A DNA stretch of 64,000 nt. Source: Amaricoccus sp003258405 (GTDB lineage Bacteria > Pseudomonadota > Alphaproteobacteria > Rhodobacterales > Rhodobacteraceae). The notes beneath the pieces are model-generated. The model was not told the origin of the DNA, did no database searches, and saw nothing but the letters and a program-made list of their open reading frames with translations. The stretch lies in contig NZ_CP171225.1 of NCBI RefSeq assembly GCF_043226085.1, positions 682,001-746,000 on the forward strand. The letters run 5' to 3'. Within the stretch, counting starts at the first letter, position 1, and the number at the start of each line of letters is the position of its first letter. The position numbers were made by a program, and so were the translations under genes. Of this stretch, positions 41,829 through 50,726 are shown in pieces.

Positions 41829-42155
41829 ATGAACGATCTCGCGAACCTTCTCGGCGGCCTTCGCCGCCCCAAGATTCTGATCCGTGCCGCCCGTGCAGGC
41901 GTATCCGACTACCGCCGAGACCGGGATCTCAAGCGCCTTTTCCGCAACCTGCGCGGCACCGCGCCGCATCAGGTGATGGTGACCCTGATCGCAGAAGAAA
42001 GCCGCCTCGAATCATGCCGCGCTGCGGGTGATGCCACCTATTCGGTCCAGCGCCATGTCGGCGTGCTCACCGCCCTGATTGCCGAGGCTCGGCACTTTTC
42101 CGCCGACGCGAGCTCCATAGGGCGAGGCCTCCTGGAAATCTGCGCCGCCGCCTGA
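41829..42155 (+). CDS. DUF6477-type small protein
   Basis: 108 aa, mostly helical and basic. The N-terminus NDLANLLGGLRRPKILIRAARAGVSDYRRDRDLKRLF matches my recollection of the DUF6477 family of Rhodobacterales. No catalytic motif. GAGGGA is 7 nt upstream of the ATG. Divergently paired with the DUF6456 regulator; a shared control role is an inference from that pairing. Confidence 0.72.
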   Translation: MNDLANLLGGLRRPKILIRAARAGVSDYRRDRDLKRLFRNLRGTAPHQVMVTLIAEESRLESCRAAGDATYSVQRHVGVLTALIAEARHFSADASSIGRGLLEICAAA

Positions 42156-42242
42156 GCAGCAAATGATCTCTTCCCAACCGAAATAGACAAATAGACCCTT
42201 TGGCTGTTGCTTCCTGAAGCCGCATGGGGTCTCTATCGCGCC

Positions 42243-43646
42243 ATGACGGGAAGGCTCATTATCGCATCGAACCGCACTGCCAGCCCCGGCGAACCCAAGG
42301 TCGGCGGCCTCGCGGTAGCCATATGGGAAGCCCTTAGCGAACGGGGCGGCGGCGTCTGGTTCGGATGGTCGGGGGAAACGCTCGAGCGCGAGACGCGCGG
42401 CGTACGCCTCTTCGCCGAGGACAATGTCGATTTCGCGCTCGCCGATCTCACTGAGGCGGAGTACGAGGGATACTATCTCGGCTATGCAAACCGCGCCCTT
42501 TGGCCGGTTTTTCATTACCGCGTCGACCTCGCACATTTCGATGAAACCGAGTTTGCCACATACGAGGAAGTGAACCGCCGCTTCGGCCGGCTTCTGGCGC
42601 AGTTCACCCGACCCGATGACACCGTGTGGGTTCACGACTACCACTTCCTGCTGATGGGCCAGGAAATGCGTACGTCCGGATGGGAAGGCCCGATGGGCTT
42701 CTTTCTGCACATTCCCTTCCCCGCACCCGAGATCTTCACCTCGCTGCCACAGCATCGCCGCATCGCCCGCGCGCTCTGCGCCTTCGATCTGATCGGCTTC
42801 CAGACCGAACGAGATCGAGCGAACTTTGAGCGCTATCTGGTCGAGATCGACCAGGCATCTTCCTCTTCGGACGGCACGATCTCCGCCTTCGGGCGCACCC
42901 TTCGCACCAAGGCGTTCCCGATCGGCATCGACGCCGACGAGATCGTGAACCTGGCCAACAGTGAGGAAGGCCGTAGCGCGGCAAGCCGGCTCGGCCGGAT
43001 CATTGACCAGCGCGCACTCGTCCTCGGCGTCGACCGGATGGACTATTCGAAGGGCCTGCCGCAGCGCATGCACGCCTTCGGGCGCATGCTTGACGAGAAT
43101 GAGCATATCCGTGGCCGGGTGAGCTTCCTGCAGATCGCACCGCCCTCCCGGGAGGACGTGGATACCTATCAGGATCTCCGGATCGAGCTTGATCAGGTAA
43201 CCGGCCGAATCAATGGCGATCACGGTGATCTCGATTGGGTGCCAATCCGCTACCTTGCCCGCGGTTATCCGCGGGGCATGCTGTCCGGGCTTTACCGGCT
43301 TGCGCGCGTGGGCCTCGTGACCCCGCTCTATGACGGCATGAACCTCGTGGCGAAAGAGTTTGTCGCCGCTCAAGATCCCGAAGATCCGGGGACTCTCGTG
43401 CTGTCAGAGTTTGCGGGCGCCGCCGAACAGTTGCAGGGTGCAATCTTCGTCAATCCCCACGACATAGCGGCAACCGCCGATGCGATCCAACAAGGCATCA
43501 ATATGCCGCTTGAGGAACGAATCGAGCGATGGAAATCCATGGATGCCGCGGTTCGCGCGCAGAGCATTGCCTGGTGGCGCCGCGCTTTCCTCGACGAACT
43601 TGAAAGCCTCGGCAAGCCTGCGCCAGACACCGAGGTCGAGAGCTGA
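42243..43646 (+). CDS. otsA: Trehalose-6-phosphate synthase
   Basis: 467-aa GT20 glycosyltransferase that joins UDP-glucose and glucose-6-phosphate. Seen: IIASNRTASP at the start, VWVHDYHFLLMG, FLHIPFPAPEIF, GVDRMDYSKGLPQR and PLYDGMNLVAKEFVAAQ, which hold the donor and acceptor contacts. Length is normal. Its stop overlaps the otsB start by one base (TGATG), giving coupled translation. Trehalose acts as an osmo- or desiccation protectant. Confidence 0.96.
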   Translation: MTGRLIIASNRTASPGEPKVGGLAVAIWEALSERGGGVWFGWSGETLERETRGVRLFAEDNVDFALADLTEAEYEGYYLGYANRALWPVFHYRVDLAHFDETEFATYEEVNRRFGRLLAQFTRPDDTVWVHDYHFLLMGQEMRTSGWEGPMGFFLHIPFPAPEIFTSLPQHRRIARALCAFDLIGFQTERDRANFERYLVEIDQASSSSDGTISAFGRTLRTKAFPIGIDADEIVNLANSEEGRSAASRLGRIIDQRALVLGVDRMDYSKGLPQRMHAFGRMLDENEHIRGRVSFLQIAPPSREDVDTYQDLRIELDQVTGRINGDHGDLDWVPIRYLARGYPRGMLSGLYRLARVGLVTPLYDGMNLVAKEFVAAQDPEDPGTLVLSEFAGAAEQLQGAIFVNPHDIAATADAIQQGINMPLEERIERWKSMDAAVRAQSIAWWRRAFLDELESLGKPAPDTEVES

Positions 43647-44386
43647 TGACCGATACCTACCTCGAATCGCTCGAGCTTGCGAAAACCGACGCACTTTTTC
43701 TCGACCTCGACGGCACGCTCGCCGAAATCGGCCCGGATCCAGAAGCAATCGCCATTCCACCGGCGACGGTGGCTGATCTCAAGGCGCTCGCCCGCGTGTT
43801 CGACGGCGCCATCGTGCTGCTGAGCGGCCGCGACATTCGCGACCTCGCCCGCCGCACCCCGGATTTCGTCTGGCGCGCCGGGGGCCATGGCCTCGAGATC
43901 GTGCCTCCGAGCGGCTCGGTGCCCGCCATGCCGCCCGCCCAGCCCGATACGGTTCTGGCCCCGCTGCTCACAGTTACTGAAAAGATCAAGGGCGTCTGGC
44001 TCGAGACCAAGGGCCCTGTCGCGGCCCTGCACTTTCGCGCAGCCCCCGCGGCCGAAGCCCAATGCCTCGCCGCGGCCGAAGCGGCATCCAAAGCGGTGCC
44101 GGGCCTCGTGTTCCAGCCCGGCAAGATGGTCGTCGAAGTGAAGCCCGCACATGCCCACAAGGGCGTCGCCCTCCGCGATATCGCGGGCCGTTCGGGTTTT
44201 ACCGCTCGGCGCCCGGTGATGATCGGTGACGACACTACCGACGAGGACGCGATGGCCGTGGCTCAAGAGCTCGGCGGGATCGGCGCCAAGGTCGGCCCCG
44301 GCGACACCGTGGCGCAGATCCGCGCAGCCGATCCGGCCGCGGTGCGCGCCTGGCTTGCCCGCGAGGCCGCACGCCTCACGGGGTGA
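43646..44386 (+). CDS. otsB: Trehalose-6-phosphate phosphatase
   Basis: 246-aa HAD phosphatase. The nucleophile motif FLDLDGTLAE (Asp at about 19 and 21), LLSGRDIRDL, and the metal-binding IGDDTTDEDAM are present. It completes trehalose synthesis after OtsA, with which it forms a two-gene unit. Convergent with the MttB-family gene, 19 bp away. Confidence 0.95.
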   Translation: MTDTYLESLELAKTDALFLDLDGTLAEIGPDPEAIAIPPATVADLKALARVFDGAIVLLSGRDIRDLARRTPDFVWRAGGHGLEIVPPSGSVPAMPPAQPDTVLAPLLTVTEKIKGVWLETKGPVAALHFRAAPAAEAQCLAAAEAASKAVPGLVFQPGKMVVEVKPAHAHKGVALRDIAGRSGFTARRPVMIGDDTTDEDAMAVAQELGGIGAKVGPGDTVAQIRAADPAAVRAWLAREAARLTG

Positions 44387-44405
44387 CGCATCCCTCGCGC
44401 TTCAT

Positions 44406-45965
44406 TCAGCCGAAGGCGTCTGGCTCCGATGCCTTCCGGGCCGCGACAAAGGCCGCAAGTTCTTCGGAAATCCCGGGATCGAGCGGCGGCGGCTGGTAGG
44501 CCGCAAGCATCTTGCGCATCTTTCTGTTGGCGATTTGCATCGAATCCGGCCCGCCATCCTCAGCCCAGGTCTCGTACGGGCGGTAGTCGAAGACACTGGA
44601 GCGCCAGAACGCGGTCTTGAAGTTCGCTTGGGTGTGCGCGCAACCGAGATAGTGCCCCCCCGGCCCCACCTCGCGGATCGCATCCATCGCCTGACCATTC
44701 TCCGAGAGGTCGATCCCTTCGGCCATCGAATGCAGCAGACCGAGCTGGTCGGCATCGAGTACGAACTTCTCGTAGGACGAGACCAGCCCGCCTTCGAGCC
44801 AGCCGCAGGCATGCAGCATGAAGTTCACTCCGCCGAGCAATGCAGCCTGCAGCGTGTTGGCCGTCTCGGTCGCTGCCTGCGCATCCGGCAGCTTCGAGCC
44901 GCAAAGCCCGCCGCCGGAACGGAACGGCAGGTTCATCCGGCGCGCGAGCTGCCCCGCCCCGAACAGGATCTTCGAGGCCTCGGGCGTTCCAAAGGTCGGA
45001 GCACCCGAATTCATGTCGATCGAGGTGACGAAGGCACCGAAGATCACCGGCGCTCCGGGCTTGACGAGCTGGGAATACGCAACCCCCGCCATCACCTCGG
45101 CCAGAAGCTGCGTGAGCGTCCCCGCGACCGAGACCGGCGCCATCGCACCGCCGACGATGAAGGGCGAAACAATGCAGGCCTGGCCGGCGCGGGCATAGAC
45201 CTCGAGCGCGCCCATCATGACCGAATCGAAGGTAAGTGGCGAGTTGATGTTGACGAGGCTCGTCATGTAGCAGTTCGGCCCGACATTCTCGGCACCGAAC
45301 AGGATCTTGCACATCTCGACCGAATCCGCGGCCCGCGACGGCTCCGTCACCGAGCCCATGAAGGGCTTGTCGGTGAGTGTCATATGGGCAAGCAGCATGT
45401 CGAGATGGCGTTTGTTCACTGCGACATCCGTGGGCTCGCAGACCGTCCCCCCCGAATGGTGCAGCCATTTCGACATGTAGCCGAGCTTCACGAAGTTGCG
45501 GAAGTCCTCCATCGTCGCATAGCGGCGGCCACCTTCCATGTCGCGCACGAAGGGTGGCCCGTAAACCGGCGCCAGCACGAGGCTCTTCCCGCCGATCTCG
45601 ACGCTGCGCTCGGGGTTGCGCGCCAATTGGGTGAAGCGCGACGGGGCTGTTGCGCAAAGCTTGCGCGCAAGCCCCCTTGGGATATGCACCCGCTCACCGC
45701 GCACATCCGCCCCGGCTTCCCGCCAAAGCGCAAGAGCGGGCGGATTGTCGACGAAATTGACCCCGATCTCCTCGAGTAGCGTCTCCGCATTGGCCTCGAT
45801 GAGCGCGAGCCCCTCTTCGTCGAGGATCTCGAAATTCGGGATGCGCCGCTCGATGAATCGCGCCGCCTCGATCTTCGGAGCCGTGCGTTCCGCCCGCCGG
45901 GCCGCGCCGCCGCCCGTGCGGCGGCCCCGTGCCGGGCTCCGTTCCTCGACAGTTGCTTCGCTCAT
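44406..45965 (-). CDS. MttB-family methyltransferase, non-pyrrolysine
   Basis: 519-aa trimethylamine-methyltransferase-superfamily protein. Landmarks: IPNFEILDEEGLALIEANAETLLEEIGV, FGTPEASKILFGAGQLARRMNLPFR, and VGPGGHYLGCAHTQANFKTAFW. Continuous sense frame with no internal TAG, so it belongs to the non-Pyl branch that includes glycine-betaine methyltransferases. It would pass a methyl group to a corrinoid protein; none is encoded nearby. The N-terminal 30 residues are Arg-rich and look disordered. Start ATG 45965 has GGAGGAAGGCG upstream. Confidence 0.87.
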   Translation of the reverse strand: MSEATVEERSPARGRRTGGGAARRAERTAPKIEAARFIERRIPNFEILDEEGLALIEANAETLLEEIGVNFVDNPPALALWREAGADVRGERVHIPRGLARKLCATAPSRFTQLARNPERSVEIGGKSLVLAPVYGPPFVRDMEGGRRYATMEDFRNFVKLGYMSKWLHHSGGTVCEPTDVAVNKRHLDMLLAHMTLTDKPFMGSVTEPSRAADSVEMCKILFGAENVGPNCYMTSLVNINSPLTFDSVMMGALEVYARAGQACIVSPFIVGGAMAPVSVAGTLTQLLAEVMAGVAYSQLVKPGAPVIFGAFVTSIDMNSGAPTFGTPEASKILFGAGQLARRMNLPFRSGGGLCGSKLPDAQAATETANTLQAALLGGVNFMLHACGWLEGGLVSSYEKFVLDADQLGLLHSMAEGIDLSENGQAMDAIREVGPGGHYLGCAHTQANFKTAFWRSSVFDYRPYETWAEDGGPDSMQIANRKMRKMLAAYQPPPLDPGISEELAAFVAARKASEPDAFG

Positions 45966-46139
45966 CGCCTTCCTCCGTCGGACCCGGTCCATTCCCTCCA
46001 TTCTTACGGCAATCCCGGCACCGACCCTGCCGGTTTGCGCCGCCAAACGGATCATCCGCGACATGCCCCGCGCCCGAAGTCCTCACCTGCCAGCATCGAC
46101 CTCTTGCAGCGGCGCGCGCGGCACCCTAATGCGTCTGCC

Positions 46140-47702
46140 ATGACACAGGACACCCACCAGCGCCTCCTCATCATCGACTTCGGCAGCCAGGTGACGCAGC
46201 TGATCGCGCGCCGCCTGCGCGAGTTGAATGTCTATTGTGAAATCCATCCGTTCCAGAACGTGACGGCCGAGTTCCTGCGCGACTTCGCGCCGCAGGCCGT
46301 GATCTTCTCCGGCGGCCCCGCCAGCGTCTTCGCCGAGGGCGCACCGATGCCGCCCCGGGAAGTCTTCGATCTCGGCGTGCCGATTCTCGGCATCTGCTAC
46401 GGCCAGCAGGTCATGATGCACTGCCTCGGCGGCAAGGTCGAACGCGGCCACGGCACCGCCGAATTCGGCCGCGCCTTCGTCACGCCCGCAAACGACCGCC
46501 TGCCGCTCCTCGAGGGCTGGTTCGAGGGCGCCTCGGAGCAGGTCTGGATGAGCCATGGCGACCATGTCTCGAAACTTGCGCCGGGCTTTGAGGTCTACGG
46601 CACCTCGCCCAACGCGCCCTTCGCCATCACCGCCGACGCCGCCCGGAATTTTTTCGCGGTCCAGTTCCACCCGGAAGTCCACCACACTCCGAACGGCCGG
46701 AAGCTCTATGAGAACTTCGTCAGGCTCGCCGGCTTCACCGGCGACTGGACAATGGAAGCCTACCGCGAGCAGGCCGTTGCCCAGATCCGTGAACAGGTCG
46801 GCGACGCCAAGGTCATCTGCGCACTCTCGGGCGGCGTCGACAGCTCGGTCGCGGCGATCCTCATCCACGAGGCCATCGGTGAGCAGCTCACCTGCGTCTT
46901 CGTCGACCATGGCCTCCTGCGGCTCAACGAGGCCGAAGAGGTCGTCGGCATGTTTCGCGACCACTACAACCTGCCGCTCATCCACGCCGATGACAGCGAG
47001 ACCTTCCTGACCGCTCTCGAAGGCGTCTCCGACCCGGAAGTGAAGCGCAAGACCATCGGTCGGCTCTTCATCGAGCTCTTCGAGAAGCACGCGAAGGAAC
47101 TCGGCGGCGCAGAATTTCTCGCGCAGGGGACGCTTTATCCCGACGTTATCGAAAGCGTTTCCTTCTCGGGCGGACCGTCGGTGACGATCAAGTCCCACCA
47201 CAATGTCGGGGGCCTGCCCGAGAAGATGGGCATGAAGCTGGTCGAGCCCCTGCGGGAGCTCTTCAAGGACGAGGTTCGCGCCCTAGGTCGCGAACTTGGC
47301 CTGCCGCAGAGCTTCATCGGACGCCACCCTTTCCCCGGGCCCGGCCTCGCGATCCGCTGCCCCGGAGAGATCACCCGCGAGAAGCTGGAAATCCTGCGCA
47401 AGGCCGATGCGGTCTATCTTGACCAAATTCGCAAGCACGGCCTCTACGACGAAATCTGGCAGGCGTTCGCGGTAATTCTCCCGGTGCGCACCGTCGGCGT
47501 GATGGGCGACGGCCGCACCTACGATTACGCCTGCGCCCTCCGGGCCGTGACCAGCGTCGATGGCATGACGGCGGACTATTACCCATTCAGCCACGACTTC
47601 TTGTCGGAGACCGCAACTCGGATCATAAACGAGGTCCAAGGCATCAACCGGGTGACCTACGACATCACCTCGAAACCCCCGGGCACCATCGAGTGGGAAT
47701 AA
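46140..47702 (+). CDS. guaA: GMP synthase (glutamine-hydrolysing)
   Basis: 520 aa, full length. The N-terminal class I glutaminase has LLIIDFGSQVTQLIARR, nucleophile Cys in GICYGQQV and FHPEVHHT. The synthase half has the PP-loop ALSGGVDSSVAA and the C-terminal dimerisation domain ending NRVTYDITSKPPGTIEWE. It converts XMP to GMP. A hairpin follows the stop. No guaB in the window. Confidence 0.97.
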   Translation: MTQDTHQRLLIIDFGSQVTQLIARRLRELNVYCEIHPFQNVTAEFLRDFAPQAVIFSGGPASVFAEGAPMPPREVFDLGVPILGICYGQQVMMHCLGGKVERGHGTAEFGRAFVTPANDRLPLLEGWFEGASEQVWMSHGDHVSKLAPGFEVYGTSPNAPFAITADAARNFFAVQFHPEVHHTPNGRKLYENFVRLAGFTGDWTMEAYREQAVAQIREQVGDAKVICALSGGVDSSVAAILIHEAIGEQLTCVFVDHGLLRLNEAEEVVGMFRDHYNLPLIHADDSETFLTALEGVSDPEVKRKTIGRLFIELFEKHAKELGGAEFLAQGTLYPDVIESVSFSGGPSVTIKSHHNVGGLPEKMGMKLVEPLRELFKDEVRALGRELGLPQSFIGRHPFPGPGLAIRCPGEITREKLEILRKADAVYLDQIRKHGLYDEIWQAFAVILPVRTVGVMGDGRTYDYACALRAVTSVDGMTADYYPFSHDFLSETATRIINEVQGINRVTYDITSKPPGTIEWE

Positions 47703-47710
47703 GCGATATG

Positions 47711-47741
47711 CTGCGCCGGGTGTCGAGAACCCGCGGCGCAG
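47711..47741. terminator. Bidirectional hairpin between guaA and the small exported-protein gene
   Basis: CTGCGCCG (47711-47718) pairs with CGGCGCAG (47734-47741), with additional GGGT/ACCC pairing inside. It sits in the 46-bp gap between two convergent genes. No T-run. Confidence 0.55.
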
Positions 47742-47748
47742 CCAGCCG

Positions 47749-48039
47749 TCAGTCCGGATCCCACCAGCGCAGCCAGGATGGCACTTCGAAGCGCATCAGC
47801 GGGAAGTAGACGTTCCGCTCCATCTGGCGCTTGCCATCCGCTCCCTTGCCGGCAACCGGCCCATCCGAGTCCTCCTCGTCACAGGGCCCGGTGGCCTGCC
47901 CCGCCTGCTTGCCCGTCTTTGCTTCGGCTCCGACCCGCGGCGGACAGTCTCCGACTTGCGCCTGCGTCTCCGCGGCCACGGGCGCTACAGCCGGCGATAG
48001 TGCCGCGAGCAACAGGAGCATCCTGAATCCACGTCCCAT
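47749..48039 (-). CDS. Small exported protein of unknown function
   Basis: 96 aa with a Sec signal peptide (RMLLLLAALSPAVAPVAA). The short mature part has two cysteines (GDCPPRVG, GPCDEEDS), a lysine/glutamine-rich linker, and an aromatic C-terminus VPSWLRWWDPD. ATG 48039 with GGAG 6 nt upstream is preferred over an upstream in-frame ATG. The frame shows plausible secretion features, so I regard it as real. Convergent with guaA. Confidence 0.65.
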   Translation of the reverse strand: MGRGFRMLLLLAALSPAVAPVAAETQAQVGDCPPRVGAEAKTGKQAGQATGPCDEEDSDGPVAGKGADGKRQMERNVYFPLMRFEVPSWLRWWDPD

Positions 48040-48271
48040 GACCTTCTCCACGTTTCGAATCCCACCAGCCAAATGCTGCGCTGGCTCCACCACCTGCAAA
48101 TGATCCGCGATGATGCACGAATAAGTCTAACCGAAGGTTATCTGTGAAGATTACGCCGTGGCACGCGGCGTTGTGCGGCATGGGAGCCCCCCTTGCGCCG
48201 CCCGAAATTTCCCGTTCAAAGCCGTCTGGCCAGCCCCTATGGTGCGGGTCCGACGCGAGGGAAGGAAAGAC

Positions 48272-48997
48272 ATGACGCGCCCCGGAGAGCAGAAGGACTG
48301 TCGCCTCGCGGCGCTCACCTGGGCCGCGCGCCTCGTTGCGACAGCAGTGGTCGCTGTCTTGCTCACCGGCGTGGGCGTGACGTTCCATGCCCTCTGGCTC
48401 GTCCACCGTAGCGGCGAGCCCGCACCCGCGTCCGTGATCGTTGTGCTTGGCGGCGGTGTCCGACGAGACGGCACCCCCGGGCCCGATACGCTCGCGCGCA
48501 CGAACCACGCCATTGCGCTCTACCGCGCGGGCCTCGCGCCACGGATGCATTTCACCGGCGGCCATACCAATCCCAGATTGCCGGGCCTCGGTACTGCCAT
48601 GGCCGATGTCGCCATCGCCGCCGGCGTTCCGCTCAGTGCCATTACCGTCGAGGACACCTCGCGCTCCACGCTGCAGAATGCCCTCCTCTCCCGCCCGATG
48701 CTGCCGCCGGCCACAACAGGCCCGATCATCGTCGTCTCCGACGGCTACCATCTCGCCCGTGCCTGGGCGATCTTCCGCTGGGTGGGCTACCGTCACGTTG
48801 CAGTGTCAGCAGCGACCAGCTTCGGAGACGGCACGGCGCGGACGAAATTCCGTCGCATTGCGCGCGAATCCTTGGCATGGTCCTACAATTTCGGTCGCAT
48901 CTCTGTCTGGGAGATCCTGAAGGGCCTTGGCATTGACGAGCCGGAAACCTCACGTCTGCTCGCCGGCGCGTCCCGCAAAGCAGTGATCCCAGTATGA
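48272..48997 (+). CDS. YdcF/DUF218 family membrane-anchored protein
   Basis: 241 aa. One N-terminal hydrophobic anchor (about residues 20-42), then a DUF218 domain: ASVIVVLGGGVRRDG, LARTNHAIALYRAGLAPRMHFTGGH, VEDTSRSTLQNAL and IIVVSDGYHLARAWAIFRWVG. Such proteins (ElyC, SanA, YdcF) act in envelope or vancomycin-related phenotypes; the biochemical activity is unclear. Start ATG 48272 follows GAAGGAAAG. Overlaps the next gene by 4 bp. Confidence 0.85.
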   Translation: MTRPGEQKDCRLAALTWAARLVATAVVAVLLTGVGVTFHALWLVHRSGEPAPASVIVVLGGGVRRDGTPGPDTLARTNHAIALYRAGLAPRMHFTGGHTNPRLPGLGTAMADVAIAAGVPLSAITVEDTSRSTLQNALLSRPMLPPATTGPIIVVSDGYHLARAWAIFRWVGYRHVAVSAATSFGDGTARTKFRRIARESLAWSYNFGRISVWEILKGLGIDEPETSRLLAGASRKAVIPV

Positions 48998-49884
48998 ACG
49001 CCACCGTCACCCCTGCCATGCGCGATGCGCGCCCTTGGCGCGCCTTCGCCTGGATGCTCGCCGCCATGGTGTCCTTCGTCGCGATGGCAATTGCGGGCCG
49101 CGAGGTACAGCGTGAACTCTCGACCTTCGAACTCATGCTCTTCCGCTCCGCCATCGGCTGGCTCATCATGCTCGTGGTGGTGCTCCGCCTCGGCGACGGT
49201 TTCGCGCCGGTCGTGACGCGCCAGCCTTGGCTGCATCTTCAACGCAACAGCATCCATTTCATCGGCCAGAACGCCTGGTTCTTTGCCGTGGCGGCCATCC
49301 CACTCGCCCAGGTCGTCGCGCTCGAGATGACAAACCCGCTCTGGGTCGCGCTGCTCGCACCGCTGCTTCTCCACGAACGGCTCACCCGCATCCGGATGCT
49401 CGCGGCCCTGCTGGGCTTCGCAGGCGTGCTGATCGTCGCCCGCCCGGGCGTCTCGCCTCTCGGCTGGGGGCATGGCGCCGCACTCCTCGCCGCGATCTGC
49501 TTTGCGCTCACCTCGATCTACACCCGCCGCATCACCCGCGAGGATCGCACGATCTGCGTGCTCTTCTGGATGACGCTGTTGCAGACCGTGTTCTCTGCAC
49601 TCCTCTGTCTCCCCGGTGGCCTTACGCTGCCCACGCCGGGCCTGCTGCCCTGGGTCGCCATAACCGGCGTCACCGGGGTCTCGGCGCATTTCGCCCTCAC
49701 CTCCGCTCTCCGCAACGCGCCCGCTACCATCGTGGCACCGATGGAGTTCCTCCGCCTGCCCGCCATGGCGCTAGCCGGCATGTGGATCTACGGCGAGCCG
49801 CTCGACTGGGCGGTCTTCGCCGGCGGGGCGCTCATCGTGGCAGGCATCCTTGCCAACATCCTGTCCGAACGTCGCAAGCCCTGA
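48994..49884 (+). CDS. EamA/DMT-family permease
   Basis: 296 aa with about ten hydrophobic segments forming two EamA repeats (first REVQRELSTFELMLFRSAIGWLIM...; second ALLAAICFALTSIYTRRITRED...). Drug/metabolite transporters export amino acids, purines or other small molecules; the substrate is not deducible. Its ATG overlaps the YdcF-like stop by 4 bp, so the two are likely translated together. A T-rich stretch follows the stop. Confidence 0.88.
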   Translation: MNATVTPAMRDARPWRAFAWMLAAMVSFVAMAIAGREVQRELSTFELMLFRSAIGWLIMLVVVLRLGDGFAPVVTRQPWLHLQRNSIHFIGQNAWFFAVAAIPLAQVVALEMTNPLWVALLAPLLLHERLTRIRMLAALLGFAGVLIVARPGVSPLGWGHGAALLAAICFALTSIYTRRITREDRTICVLFWMTLLQTVFSALLCLPGGLTLPTPGLLPWVAITGVTGVSAHFALTSALRNAPATIVAPMEFLRLPAMALAGMWIYGEPLDWAVFAGGALIVAGILANILSERRKP

Positions 49885-49918
49885 CGTTCCCCCTTTTTTT
49901 GCTTCCGGCCCCGTGCTA

Positions 49919-49936
49919 GGCGGGCGCCGACCCGCC
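49919..49936 (+). promoter_or_regulatory. Small hairpin ahead of ppa
   Basis: GGCGGG-cgccga-CCCGCC, ending 6 nt before GAGGAG, the ppa ribosome binding site. Preceded by TTTTTTT (49894-49900), so together these may mark the 3' end of the DMT transcript and the ppa promoter region. Confidence 0.35.
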
Positions 49937-49955
49937 TGAACCGAGGAGACCGTGA

Positions 49956-50492
49956 ATGAACATCGACAAGATCCCTGCCGGCAAGAACCCGCCGGAAGAC
50001 ATCAACGTGGTGATCGAGATCACCGGCGGTGCCGCAGGTGGCGCTCCGGTGAAGTATGAGCTCGACAAGGAGTCGGGTGCCGTCTTCGTCGACCGCGTCG
50101 TCAACACCCCGATGTTCTATCCCTGCAGCTACGGCTTCGTGCCGAACACGCTCCACGCCGATGGCGACCCGACCGACGTGCTCGTGATCTGCGACTTCCC
50201 GCTCTACCCGGGCAACGTCATCAAGTGCCGCCCGATCGGCGTGCTGAAGATGGAAGACGACGGCGGCATGGACGACAAGCTCATCGCCGTGCCGGCCGAG
50301 AAGGTCGATCCGTTCCAGGCCCATATCCAGGATCTCGAGGACGTCGCCCAGAAAACCCGTGACCGCATCAAGCACTTCTTCGAGCACTACAAGGATCTCG
50401 AGGAAGGCAAGTGGGTGAAGGTCATCGGCTGGGGCGACAAGGCGGAAGCCAAGTCGATCCTGCAGACCTCGCTCGACGCGATGAAGAAGTAA
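49956..50492 (+). CDS. ppa: Inorganic pyrophosphatase, family I
   Basis: 178 aa. The metal/pyrophosphate site is seen in KYELDKESG, FYPCSYGFVPNT and DGDPTDVLVICDFPLYPG (three Asp), and the late DRIKHFFEHYKDLE. It hydrolyses pyrophosphate in the cytoplasm. Strong GAGGAG Shine-Dalgarno 7 nt upstream. GC hairpin follows. Confidence 0.97.
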   Translation: MNIDKIPAGKNPPEDINVVIEITGGAAGGAPVKYELDKESGAVFVDRVVNTPMFYPCSYGFVPNTLHADGDPTDVLVICDFPLYPGNVIKCRPIGVLKMEDDGGMDDKLIAVPAEKVDPFQAHIQDLEDVAQKTRDRIKHFFEHYKDLEEGKWVKVIGWGDKAEAKSILQTSLDAMKK

Positions 50493-50534
50493 GCTGCCAG
50501 GCCCGGATCGCCCGGGCTCCCGGCCAACACGTCC

Positions 50535-50565
50535 TGCGGCCCGCTGGTGATACCGGCGGGCCGCA
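50535..50565 (+). terminator. GC hairpin after ppa
   Basis: TGCGGCCCGC and GCGGGCCGCA form a perfect 10-bp stem with an 11-nt loop, 42 bp beyond the ppa stop. No T-run follows. Confidence 0.6.
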
Positions 50566-50686
50566 CTCGTTCCGGAAAGCACCGTTCGCTCCTCCAAGAT
50601 GCTTGATCGATGACGCTCGCAGCGCGATTATCAACCTCCGGCTGCAACCGGGGCCCGAAGATGGCCCCCAAGGTACCAGCGTATCG

Positions 50687-50706
50687 AGCGCCCCGAACGG
50701 GGCGCT
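50687..50706 (+). promoter_or_regulatory. Perfect hairpin just upstream of the FadL-like gene
   Basis: AGCGCCCC-gaac-GGGGCGCT, an 8-bp stem with a tetraloop. It ends 20 nt before the ATG at 50727 and a few bases before the GGGAG ribosome binding site. Possible mRNA-stabilising or regulatory element. Confidence 0.4.
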
Positions 50707-50726
50707 GCATCAGGGAGACTCAGACC

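Noticed and set aside
44406..45965. Pyrrolysine-containing MttB
   Set aside because: The frame is continuous in sense codons with no internal TAG, so the pyrrolysine branch is excluded.
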